DNA of 64,000 bases, from NCBI GenBank assembly GCA_003117195.1, contig BDSI01000042.1:446986-510985 (forward strand), written 5' to 3'. Shown here piece after piece: positions 33,801 to 44,696 of this stretch. The notes under the pieces are model-generated. The model was given only the letters and a program-made list of their open reading frames with translations, had not been told where the DNA came from and did no database searches. The position numbers and the translations under genes were made by a program. The DNA comes from Eudorina sp. 2006-703-Eu-15. Lineage: Eukaryota > Chlorophyta > Chlorophyceae > Chlamydomonadales > Volvocaceae. The first letter of the stretch is position 1. Every line of letters starts with the position of its first letter.

Positions 33801-34894
33801 CGCCGGGGCAACCAATGGACCGACCAGCTGTAGGGGCAGGTGCGTAGGGGCAGGTGCGTAGGGGCAGGTACGTAGGGGCAGGTACGTAGGGGCAGGTACG
33901 TAGGGGCAGGTACGTAGGGGCAGGTAGGGGCAGGTATGTGCACGCGCCAGCAGGCGAGCCAGGCGAGCTCCAAGGTCAGCGACCCCCCGGGCCTAGGCTA
34001 CCCCCAGGCACGCATCAGTGCCGGCACGCACGTAGGAGGGGGTATGCAGGATGGCCCTGCTGCTGCTGCTGCTGCTGCTGCTGCAGTACGTACGTGTGCC
34101 CAAGGCCCCGCCCGGTGCCCGGCGGTGGTGGATCAGGAGCGAGGGGCCCGTCCACTGCCGGCACTCACTCCACGAACACCAGGTCCACATCGCGGTCGAC
34201 GGATTCCTCCAGGCACATCAGCATGTAGGCGGAAGGCGTCGCTGGTATGCAGCCGTTTCGGCTGCTGAGGCCGCCTTTGGAAACGGATGCCTGCGATGAT
34301 GATGTGAATGTGGACGAGCATCGGTTTTTGCCGTACTTGCGCACACGATTCCTAGGCAGTTAATGTGTTTCTAGCATTCCAGTCAACTTACCAGCCAGTC
34401 TGAAAACAGATGGAACCAGCCGTTTGCAAGCCGGGTGGCGCCCATGCCCCAGCTGATGCTGCAGCCGCAGGGACAATTCATCGATCCATGTGCATACGAG
34501 ATGCCAATAGCACAACTGGATAAATTTACCTTCCACCTAAAACACCTATTTTCAGGGGCTGCTGTCCCTCGAGTAGTTTCAATACAAACTTGCGAAGTTT
34601 TATTGCTGCTCCATAGTACGAAATTCCAGTCTTAAGCTGAGTCCGCGGTAAGTAGAACTTATAGTGTAAAAGCGATTTCAGGGCAGCGGACGAGGTTTCA
34701 TCCAGACCGTGGTACTCCTTGGTCCATAGCCTTGACTTATTAACTGGACAACAGTCGTATCCTGTTGGATGCCTTTCTTGTGGAAAATGGAACATTTCCC
34801 AGCCACAACTGGGGACCATGTATAGTAATAATAGCAGCAGTAATAATAAGCAACCATGCGCCGCAGCAGGGTCTCCATGCGAAATGATGGTCAT
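30869..34894 (-). CDS. SGNH/GDSL-type hydrolase with signal anchor, tandem copy 1
   Basis: Exons (minus): 34894-34530, 34458-34392, 34290-34169, 33519-33352, microexon 32749-32736, 32513-32253, 31645-31215 and 30949-30869. The 503 codons include TAG, and all phases agree. The start MTIISHGDP is followed by a poly-Leu segment (CLLLLLLLLLYMV), a probable type II membrane anchor or signal, then CCPVN. SGNH blocks: the nucleophile Ser in KIGVLGGSISWG (formed across exons 1-2), Asn in EYSLND, and a block V with NHPGNSGHKILAD holding the catalytic Asp/His. The C-terminal part (GKWGFSSASPGS, CWSGCHCDPLDID) is conserved with copy 2 and looks like a Cys-bearing accessory domain. The product ends VDFWRNPA. 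It is likely a secretory-pathway esterase or acyl-hydrolase; the substrate is unknown. The microexon uses a GC donor. Confidence 0.82.
32736..32749 (-). other. 14-nt microexon of SGNH hydrolase copy 1 (GC donor)
   Basis: Read on the minus strand the exon is TGAAGACATCGAAG, between CAG and GCAAGT. With its neighbours it encodes S-E-D-I-E-G, joining FYHT to ALSGYYDIP. The flanking exons are out of phase by exactly two bases (modulo three) without it. Confidence 0.8.
33831..33938. repeat. 14-bp minisatellite (TAGGGGCAGGTACG)n
   Basis: Nearly eight copies, with TGCG/TACG variants and one short unit, lie in intron 3 of the first SGNH hydrolase gene. A (CTG)n run lies nearby at about 34057-34083 in the same intron. 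Confidence 0.93.
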
Positions 34895-36649
34895 GTTTGA
34901 AGGATCATCCTGTCCATAATGGCAGGCACAATATTTCGTCGTCGAGTCACGATGTCGGGTTGGGTGATAAGGCCCAGTAACCGAAGTACCTACTTGCAAC
35001 ACCTTCATGGCGAGTTCTTGTTGCGGCGTCCCGATGCTTTTTAGTGCCGGCGTACCCACTTTCATCACTTTGATGCTAACAGACACTTCATTTCATCTCA
35101 CAGGTTGCCCCCACAGAACCTGTCTATGGTCAGTGCGTCATGTTCAGGGATGTCCACGCAACATGTGAGGAGTGCCAGCTTGAGTATCAGTGCCGTTACA
35201 GTGCTGATGGGCTTACGTTCCGTGTCTGAGTAGTGATAGCCAGTGCCTGCTGCCGGGGCCTCCACTACCTCTACACCTTGCACCATACGAACCGACGGCC
35301 TAACCCTGGCTTCCCAGTCCGTCTCCCATTCCATGTTGCCTCCGACATCCCCCAACACATAAGCGCCCTGGCATCCACTGTCCGCATCCATGGCGATGGA
35401 GGGTGTCATACGCGTGCAACCGCGCACCCAGCGCAGCGCCGATCAGCGATGACCTCCCACAGCCGCTTGGCCCTGGGGTCTTGAGGTTGCAACCGCCGCT
35501 GCAGTGCCCGCCGTACCTCTCGGCCCCCACCTCACCATATGTCGTGCAAGCACGCACACATGCAGCAACGGACCTAACGGCCATCCAGAAGCTCTCAGCA
35601 ATGCATCCGGTGTATGTCACGCTGTCACCTCTTCGTGGGCCGGAGTCCCCTCCCCTCCCCTTTCCGCACCACTCGGGGTCCCTCCCCGCTGCGGGGATCG
35701 ATCGATGTCCGGTGCACGCGCGCAGTGATGACATCTTTTTTATCCCTTTGAGGGGGAGTTGCAACTTGCCCATTTCCCCTCCCGTGACCTATCTGCCGCG
35801 CCGCTGCAGTCTCTGCAGGCGCGCGGGCGGGCGGGATCACACAGCCGACAAACCGGTTTGCGCAGTACCCATCAGCCACACGATTTCATCAGCGCACGCC
35901 GAACTCAACACAACGCAACTCAATGCCGCATCCGCAATCGGTTGACCGTGCCAGTTGCCATCCACGCCCAGTTACCTAAACATGTACGCTCCGAAGCATC
36001 AGCAGCCGCCAACGACGCCCCAGCAACCCCAGCCTGCCGGCTACAGCCGGTCGGGTCAGATCAGCAGAGCACGGCGCACCGCTTGCTTGCTGGTTGCCTA
36101 AGAGGTTACCCATCAGCCCACTGCACATCCCAGCACCCCCGAATTCTCCGCCACGGCAGCCGCTGCGGAGCTGGAGCTCCCACCCACGCAGCCATAACAG
36201 CAACAAGCTGCCAGGCCATCCCCCAAACATGCACTGCCTTGGTCCCCAAGCCCCACACGGTGAACAACACAAGGTCTGTCTGTCCTCAGTCCTGGCATAC
36301 ATAAGTCCTCACGCATGCTTTGTCCAGGTCCGCGCCCTCTAGGTCAGGCCCCCCCAACATAACAGCCGCCGCGGCTGTCCTCTGATGTAATCCTTCCAAC
36401 CGCAACACGATGGCTCGCGGCGCCCAGTGCAACATTATACATAACAATAGACACTCACCGCAACGACGGCAGCGTTGGTGGTCATGCAGCACCACGCCCC
36501 ACGTCCCGAGCCAGGCGTCGGCGACCGGCGCGATGTCGACCATGGCCGCCAAGCAGCGCATTATTGCAGCCCATCGCAGCGGATTGCGGCCCATCGCAGG
36601 GAGCCCCGCCTGGCCGTTGCTTGCTCTCACTGCTGTTGAGGCCCTCCCG

Positions 36650-36725
36650 CGTGCCATGTACGATAGCCTGGCACGTGCCATGTACGACAGCCTTGCACGT
36701 GCCATGTACGACAGCCTTGCACGTG
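36650..36725. repeat. 24-bp tandem repeat, three copies
   Basis: The unit begins CGTGCCATGTACGA. Copies at 36650-36673, 36674-36697 and 36698-36721 differ at two positions, and a partial fourth copy follows. Confidence 0.93.
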
Positions 36726-37216
36726 TATGTCCTCGACGGGGCAGGTGAAGGCTGCCCCCAGCCTCCCGCCTCCCATTCCCCCGCCCCCCGACCCCTGGTT
36801 CATCTATTAGCACCTCCCCAGGACGCCGCCATCCGTCCACACCCCCACGCCCGTATGCCCGCATGCAGCTCGTGGATCCCCCCATTACCCAGCTGGCCGC
36901 ACGATCCAACCACCACTACCCTTCCAGTGCCTGCATGTGTTGAAATAATGGAAACAATCATGATACGTGGCACCGACCGGCCCCACACGGGTGCTCTTCC
37001 CTGCGCGTGTGTTTAATGCGAAACCCCACCACACATGCGCATGTGTGTTGCTGTGTTTAGAGAAGAGAGCTGCCCGACCCAAACCAAGCACCAATATACT
37101 TACCATATCAACCTGCGAATAGGGAAAACATGAAACCAGCAACAAGGCAGCCGCGCAACCACCGACAAAGTCGCAGAACAAAACAAGACCCGGCGTGTGT
37201 GTAAAAGAAAACTGCA

Positions 37217-37221
<5 letters not shown>

Positions 37222-37252
<31 letters not shown>
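37222..37252. repeat. (TG)n microsatellite
   Basis: About 15 TG units. Confidence 0.95.
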
Positions 37253-37253
<1 letters not shown>

Positions 37254-37343
37254 CTGGACTGGAATGGACTGGACTGGACCACAAATCACTGGACTGTACG
37301 CGAATGAGCGCCTGCGGCGCGAGCACACGCGGACACATGCCGC

Positions 37344-40300
37344 TTACTCGAAGAACACGCATCGCGAGCCGTCCTCTCTCAGGCCGCACGCGCCTCCTGC
37401 AGTTCGCATCTCACTTTGAGTTTCACCCAGACAGACCCCGTGCAAAAACCCAAGCTTGATTGCCCTGCTGCCAGTGCAGCAACGCCCAGCCACCCACGCG
37501 CACGACGAAACCCTGGACCCCGACCCCCCGCCCCCGCGTGCGCGCCCAGGCACATACGACGACGCCATTTCCTGACCAGGCCCATTACCAGCGACTGTAC
37601 GGCACAGTTGATAATGCATTGTCGCCGGCCTCGCGCTGCACTCGTCCGGTCCCGACACGCGCGAGGAGCCGCTAGAGAGAGCAAGGATGGGCCAACCCAG
37701 CAGGCGGATGCGGGCATCAGCAGCTGTTGCGGGGCGGTACGTTACAGCACAGCAGCGGATGCCCGCCACGCTGGCTGGTCGCTGCCCTCGCTCGCTGCCC
37801 ACACCCTTCCGGGGGCGCCGCTGGCTGACCGACTGGAAGTGCAGCTCGGGGGATGTATGGTGGTGTGTGGGCAGTCCAGGTGGGCCACCGGAGGGTGGCG
37901 GCCCTGGGGGTTTACCTGCGACGGCGTCGTCGGGCGGCACTGTCCACTGCGGTGCTGCGAGGCTGCTGCGCGCCCTCGCCGGCACTGACATCACCCGACT
38001 GCTGCTGCTGCTGCTGCTGCTGAGGCGGCGGCAGCGACGGTCCGGCCGGGAGGCTGCTGGCGGGCGGGTTGCCCCATCGGCGTTGTTCCAGAACTCCACG
38101 GTGAAGAAGTCGGGGTTGTAGTCGGGGTTGCCGATGATGGTGACGCCGGAGACCTGCGGGGTGAATCCGTGAGTGCGTGTGTGAGTCAGTGTTGCTATCA
38201 ATTTGTTAAGACTCCGCGGGCTTCCACTTTGTCGCCAGTATGATTTCCTGGCGTAGAGAGGGTCCGCCTCTCCGCACCCCCCCACCCACCCGCCTTGTCG
38301 TTTCTTCACCCCCGACCCACCCGCCTTGTCATTTCTTCACCCACCCACCCACCCGCCTTGTCGTTTCTCCACCCACCCACCCACCCACCCGCCTTGTCGT
38401 TTCTCCACCCACCCACCCACCCACCACCCACCCACCCACCCACCCACCCACCCACCCACCACCCACCCACCCACCCACCACCCACCCACCCACCCACCAC
38501 CCACCCACCCACCCACCCACCCACCCACCCACCCACCCACCCACCCACCACCCACCCACCCACCCACCCACCCACCCACCCACCCACCCACCCACCCACC
38601 CACCCACCCACCCACCCACCCACCCACCCACCCACCCACCCACCCACCCACCCACCCACCCACCCACCCAGCCACCCACCTTGAACTTGTAGCCGTCCGT
38701 GGTGGTGTTGCTGAGCACCGTCAGCTGCAGCCGGCACTGGGCGTGCTGCGTCACCCTCACCGCCGCCATCACCGTCTGCGAGTGGTAGGCCTTGAGGCCC
38801 GCGTCAATGTCCAGCGAGGGGCAGGTGCAGCCCGAGGTGCAGTTCAGCCGCGCGATGCCCATGCCCCGGTAGGACTTGAGGTAGTGGATCAGCAGCGGCA
38901 CGGTCTCGTTGGGGGGCAGCCCCTTGCGCCGCGTGTCCACCTATGGGTAGTGGTACGACGAGTGGATTGGGTCCGGGGGTGACAGGGGCACGGGTACGGG
39001 TACGGGTACGGGTTTCACGTGGGTACGGGTTCCACGTGGACAGCAGGGTGCATGCTGCACGGTGAGCGCTTGACTCTGCGCGGACGGTCCCGAGACGGCC
39101 CTCTGCACCCGGGACCTCCGAGTGGGGGACTGCTACGACTCGTTCGGTCTCTGCCAGAGTGTTTAGATAAGAGACCCGGAGTGTCGGGGAACCGACGGGA
39201 TGCCATCGGCCCCTGGTGGGCAGCCGGCCTGGTCATCTGCGCGGCAACCTGCTTCCCCGCCTACCGAACGCGCGACAAGCCTGAACCCTGTGCACACGCA
39301 ACCGAAGTACCGAACCCAGCAGGATGGCGGGGCGGGGCGTGTCTGGGTCAGCAAACCAGGAAAACGCAGCACAGCACAGCACAGCACAGGGTGCGCAGCA
39401 AAACCAACAGACGTGCGCACGCTGGCGGCGGAACCAAGTGGCCCACGGGTCGCTTGCGTGTCGTGCAGGGGACGCGCAGTACCCACAACGCCCACCGATG
39501 CGCCCTTCCAGCGCATCCATATGGGGATACCGTACCGCCATGCCGTATACGGTACTCGTACCACACATGAGGCCCGGGGTACTGCGCCGTCCGTCGTCCC
39601 CCCGCCACTCACTCACCACGAACTGCAGCTTGCTCCCCGGCTTGCTGGACACGTAGCCCCACTTGCCCCGGGTGCGGTCGTCTGTGGCCTCGTTCACCCA
39701 GCCCCACCCAGCAGCGCTCTTGACCAGCCCCTTGAAGCCGTGCGCCGCCACACAGGAGGATTCGTGGGGGGGTAGGTTGCCTGCGCACACCATACGCGAC
39801 ACCATGGGCCCATTCACCATTGGCTCCAAACACCACCCGCCTCTGTATGTGGGCATCCTCGGCCCAACCAAAAGCCATATGTTAAGAGAGACCAGGCGGG
39901 TCGGGGCGGACCGAACCACACGCATGTGGATGACGTTGACGCGGCTGATGAGCGCGACGGGTGCATGCAGTGCGGGACGCTGTGTACGGGAGTTGAAGGG
40001 TATGTCGTATTTGGGTGCGCCGTACCTGGGTACATGGGGTCAGGCAGCGGTCGTGCCACCTCCTCCTCTTCCTGGGCCGTCCATGGATCCGTTTGGAGGT
40101 CGCGCGCGGTCTCCTGGATCAGATGTACGGCAAGATCCGCCAGGATCTTGTGGCCAGCATCTCCCGGATGCGTGATGCCGTAGGTTTGGTTCCACAGAAA
40201 GCCGTCCGTGGGGTAGAACGCGGCCAACGGAAAGAGCGCATCCCGCAAGGAGATGCTGGGCACGTCATAGTAAGCCGATAACGCGCCTGTGCAGGAGTAG

Positions 40301-42479
40301 GGAAAAGGAATTGGAGCAATCGTGCAGTACCAGCGGTACGGGGAGAGGAGTCGGCATCCTCACACCTTTCGCGACCAAGAGATGCAATCAGCAACAGCCC
40401 CAAAATGCGCGTCCACGGCAGCTGGTTGGATTCGGCTTCGTAGAGCACCAGGTCTGGAACCACGCAGGCGCCGACCGCTGAGATACGACAGGCTGCACCA
40501 CACACGCACCGCATAAGGGGGCTACTGTCCTCCTCTGACGCCGCACCTCAGCGTCTCGCCCGACGGCTCTGACTTTGACCCCGTCCACCGCCGAAATCCA
40601 TTGGAACGCGGTGACCACACACCCATTCCCGACACCGACTTCTGTGTGCTCTGCTCGTCTACGTGGTCAGCCTTTCTCGCTGCCGCGCAGCGGCGCCGAC
40701 CCACAGGGTCCCCCGCCGGATTACTCGTTGACAGGAGCCCCCGCGCCTAGCACAGCTGCGCACCTTCAAGATCCTCGCTGTGCGGAGAGCAAACCAGCAA
40801 ACCAGCAAGCCAGCACGCGGCAAAAGACAGGAGAGGAGGGGAACGCCAGGAGGGACAGCAACGAGGGCGGGAGATGCATCCGTCAGTGGGTAAATCGGAC
40901 CCGCTGCAAGCCGCACGGAGGTCGCAGATGAGACTCCTCCACACCCGCGGCATTGCAAGGCGACGGGCAGTTAGCGCACGAGGTAGCCCGGGAGCTAAGG
41001 GGCGGCTCGCAGACACTGTGGCTCCTTCGGATGGCAATCGCTGCCTCCGCAGTCCACACCTCGCCATCGCGCAACGCCTTCAGCGGCTCTCCGCCGCGCC
41101 ACATCCGCCCACGGCCTTAATGCTCCGATGTTGCCTCTTGCTTCCTCCCACCCACCACTTGCACGTTGCATATAAGCCTGACAAACCCATCCCCGTTGCC
41201 GCGCGGCGACAGGAGCGTTTCTGGGCGTTCTACGGATGTACGGTACACTAGTCGTACATACATCAGCTGTACGTACATATGTACCTGGTGTGGAAAAAGG
41301 GTTCGTACTCCGCCGACCAGACGTGCGGCACCTGCACCAGCACCACCGCAGGGCGTCCCGGCAGCTCCATAATGCGGCGAAGCAGCTGCTCCATCGTCTT
41401 TACGATGCGGTTGCCGACCAGGGTGTTCTCCACGCCGTCGTTGACGCTGTACCTGCGGACCCAGCAGTGGCCATCGTACACGACATTCGAAGTGGACAAA
41501 TTAAAATTGAATGTGCTTGTACGTAGCTTCAAGCACGTGTTTGGGGTCCCGCCGGCATTACAGCACTGCTGTGTGGTCCAGGTACACGGTCGGGAGGAAG
41601 AGTTAATTTTCGCCCCCAGGACGGAAGCGACGACACTCCAAGCCAGTTATATCATCAACCCAATTTGAGCACATGTAAAGTAGGTGCCAAGGCGCCTGCG
41701 CTGGGTTGCGGCGCGGGCCCAACTGCTCTGGGCCGAGGCCGGCGAACGACCCGTGGGTCGCAGCACCTGCTGGCACTCACTCCACGAACACCAGGTCGAC
41801 GTCCTCATCCACGGATTCCTCCAGGCACACCAACATGTAGGCGGAGGGTGTCGCCGGTATACAGCCATTGCGACTGGAGACGTCGCCCTTCGCCACCGAG
41901 CCCTGCGGGCGGCCGCGGGCGGACGCTTCGGACCGCTTGGGTCTGGAGGTCCAAGGGACTGTATTTGCTGGCGATGACGCAAAACAACTCACCAGCCATT
42001 TTGATAATATGGTGAACCAGCGGGCTTCTATCCCCGTTGTTCCCACTCCCCAGCTGATGCTGCGGTCAATCGCAGTTGAGGTGGTGTAAGCAAGCCAAAC
42101 ACGGTAATTTTATTGCAAATTTATCACACCTGCCGCCGACAACTCCTATTTTCAGGGGTCGTGTATCGTCCAGCAGCCTGGAGACAAACTTGCGTAGTCG
42201 CCGTGCAGCCCCATAGTACTCCAGCCCCGCCTTGAGCTGGATACGAGGTAGGTAGAATTTATATTCTAACAATGGTTTTAAAATAGCAGCAGACTGTTCA
42301 TCAAGGCCGTGGATGGATTTGCTCCAGAACTTTGTTGCATTTACGGGACAACAGTGCTGCCCTGGTGGCGGTCTGGATTGAATAAACTGAATCATCTGTG
42401 TGTTAGCTGTGGTTGCCCAAAGGATGAACAGCGCGATTGCTGGCAGGCCAAAGCCCCATGGGCCGTAAGCAAACATCAT
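37344..42479 (-). CDS. SGNH/GDSL-type hydrolase with signal anchor, tandem copy 2
   Basis: Exons (minus): 42479-42130, 42059-41993, 41902-41781, 41452-41285, microexon 40777-40764, 40286-40026, 39780-39617, 38940-38680 and 38153 onward. Exons 2-6 match copy 1 in length (67, 122, 168, 14 and 261 nt). An N-terminal hydrophobic anchor (GFGLPAIALFILWATTA) precedes CCPVN. SGNH residues: Ser in KIGVVGGSISWG, Asn in EYSVND, and Asp/His in THPGDAGHKILAD. The C-terminal domain keeps GKWGYVSSKPGS and CTSGCTCPSLDID. Copy 2 has an intron (39616-38941) where copy 1 is continuous. Copy 1 stops soon after FW-N. Here the last exon stays open to 37344, adding ~240 low-complexity residues with a Ser run. A donor-like GTAAAC at 37915 may end the exon earlier, so the C terminus is uncertain. 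Confidence 0.78.
38279..38680. repeat. Large (ACCC)n microsatellite abutting a splice donor
   Basis: About 400 bp of CACCCACC-type repeat. The left third is punctuated by four CGCCTTGTC(G/A)TTTCT(T/C)C units. It lies in intron 8 of SGNH hydrolase copy 2 and runs right up to the exon end at 38680. On the gene strand it reads GGGTGGGTGG, so it contains many GTGGGT donor-like words. Confidence 0.95.
40764..40777 (-). other. 14-nt microexon of SGNH hydrolase copy 2 (GT donor)
   Basis: The minus-strand exon CGAGGATCTTGAAG lies between CAG and GTGCGC. It encodes S-E-D-L-E-G with its neighbours, matching the microexon of copy 1 in length, phase and residues. Confidence 0.8.
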
Positions 42480-43689
42480 TTGCTCAGAACGAACATCCAA
42501 GTCGAATGCTATAAGTCGGCTGCCTGTAAAAATCAAGAAGTTGTTATTAAGAAATCAGCTATTGGGTTCGCGTACGGTAAATTTTCTTTTACAATAGAAA
42601 TCAAAGAGTTAATTTCTCAGACATGAAACATTATACACGGTATCTCAGACCCTTTGCGACCAGCATGCGTGAACTTGCGCAGGCCTGCTGAGCATCGAAA
42701 CCAGCGGATCTCATTTCTGCTACCGCACGACCTGCCTCAATACTGTGGGTTATATATCTTATGGGCGTTGATTACTGGTTTTTGGCACGTTGCGTATGGT
42801 TTCGGGTGCTTAACCGTTGTTTTATATCTATCGCATTATTGGTCGGTCATAACTGGATTACCATGCATCGCGTCGTTTACTATTGAAAGCGATCAAATAA
42901 TTTTATCATTGACAAGGGACAAATTTTACATGACGGGAGACCGATGGCGCGTTGAGGTTTCTGTAAAGGGCGCCCGTCCCGGCCCTTTGTTTGCGACAAG
43001 CACGCACAATCATTAAATTTCCGCCTACGGCATACGATTCACTTACACATAATGGCAGAGACAGAAATTCATGATAACAGTACGAATGCGATTGGCGAGT
43101 GTCTTCACATAGAAATTCTTTCCAAATTCTTCATGTTACATGCTTCAAAGTTGTGCGGCCCAAGTCAGCTATGAGACTCGTGAACCGTCGAACTGGATCC
43201 AATCGATTGGAAAATCCCTGGGTAGACAAGTAGCGAACCTGCTATCCGTGGCTACCCTGTTGAACCGACACAATTTCCTCTCAACTTCCGTGTCGGTCTC
43301 AAGCAGATCCCTGCACCTGCAGCACCGTATCTGCAGGCTGAGTGCTACTATTTGCAATGACTTCTTTACGACCAGTTTATTCCCTGCGCACCGCACGGCG
43401 AGACGGAATCGAGGAGACGACGCGCAGCAGCGCGTTCCTCGTCGCCATAGACTAACAAAAGCTGCCTCACATCCATGCAGCACCCGTTGCACCGTACGTC
43501 GCCGTACGCCAGACGTAACTGATTGCGGGTCGCCCATAGGTGTGCCGTACATACCTCGGAACGTTGCCAAGCAGGACGTTCGACCAGGGCCCATGGGCCG
43601 GCTGTTGCGGAATCGCTTCCGGCAGACCTAAGCAAACCGGTCTGCAACTTGCCGTAACAGCACCGAGCATTTCGGGTCATGATCGCACG
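42480..43689. other. Intergenic, AT-richer 5' flank of SGNH hydrolase copy 2
   Basis: No gene is supported. A 163-codon plus-strand frame at 43140-43631 has no domain, no splice context and biased Arg/Ser content. The 42520-43130 stretch is markedly AT-richer than the coding sequence and may hold the promoter and 5' untranslated region of the hydrolase. Confidence 0.4.
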
Positions 43690-44455
43690 CCCTCACCATC
43701 CTCTGGGTGTGCAACAGTGTGTCTGGGACGTTGTCGTCTTGGCGGCAACCAGTGCCATGGAAACGGGCCGGCGAGCCCTGAGGGCCGACAGGTCCAGGAA
43801 CGCGGGCGGGATCCCGCGGTCCTTAGGGGACGCTGAAGGGCTAGCCGCCCGGCGGGCAGTGGCAGACTTTTGGAGCCGGCTCTACGACTTCGCTGAGCTG
43901 GGAGTCCCAGTGAAAGGGTGGTCAGCGGTGGGGGCTACACACCCCATCCTGAAAGTGCAGGACGGTCGTCTTGTGTGCCGAGGCCCGGTTCCGTCAGGCC
44001 AGGATTCTTAAGCCCTGTAGGTATTCTGTCGTAATAGACCGCGGGTGGACAGGGCACTGACGCCCAGTGGAGCTATCGCTAGGTGTGGGCGGTTTTTTCG
44101 GCCCGGTGGGACCGTACGGGCAGGCCCCTGATGGTGACTCGCGAGCCCCCGTGGCCCACTAGTCTGGCCACCGCTGGAGAAGTGACCCCGCCTTGGTGGG
44201 GGTGGTGGTTAGCTAATAGGGGCGCCCTGGTGGCTAACTCCCCCTGAGCGAGCTTTATCCCTTGCCATGGTTAGTTCTCAGGAACGGGATGGTTCCCTGG
44301 TAGTGTGGACCCGGGGAGTGTTTCGGTGCACTTGGGGAGCCTGTCCGGAGCGCCATGGTGGCGTTAGTTCATTTAGGCAGTGTATGGTGAGGAAGCCTCG
44401 GCTGTCGCCGGGGCTGTCACCGATGACCCGCGGAGTCCGCTGTAACTTCCTAATA
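43690..44455 (+). mobile_element. LINE family B copy, 5'-truncated, with ORF2 C terminus
   Basis: An open frame to 44011 (QQCVWDVVVLAATSAMETG, FAELGVPVKGWSAVG) aligns with the last ~100 residues of LINE A ORF2. It is followed by a 3' region of ~440 bp. From 44268 this is nearly identical to 21913-22104, and it ends AGTCCGCTGTAAC and CCTAATAATAA. It links the family B 3' end to a coding region related to family A. The 5' boundary is approximate and no target-site duplication was found. Confidence 0.8.
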
Positions 44456-44696
44456 ATAATGCTCTGCTTTCCATGGTTGCCACATTCAGACCCAGCAGAC
44501 CGGATCATCAGGCCCCCCCTCACATGCCCTAAAGACCCCCCCACATCAGCTACATACCGAAAAGAGAGAGCACATTGCAATCATGCGCACACACACACGC
44601 AGCGCGAGCCACCAGCACCTTCACTGTACGCACAACACACCACCGACCTCCGCGGCACCCGGCACAACGTCACGACCCTCCCCCCGCCGTCATCCG

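Larger units (their letters stand above)
34895..37343. other. Intergenic region between the two SGNH hydrolase genes
   Basis: No gene is supported. Short frames at 35300-36340 on both strands lack domains. It contains a 24-bp tandem repeat (36650-36725) and a (TG)n microsatellite (37222-37252). Confidence 0.4.

Noticed and set aside
38306..38737. Gly/Trp/Val-rich or Pro/Thr/His-rich frames through the (ACCC)n repeat
   Set aside because: Any frame through a pure tetranucleotide repeat stays open. The region is an intron between two conserved exons.
43140..43631. 163-codon plus-strand open frame before the LINE B copy
   Set aside because: Arg/Ser-biased composition, no domain or splice sites, and the opposite strand is open as well.
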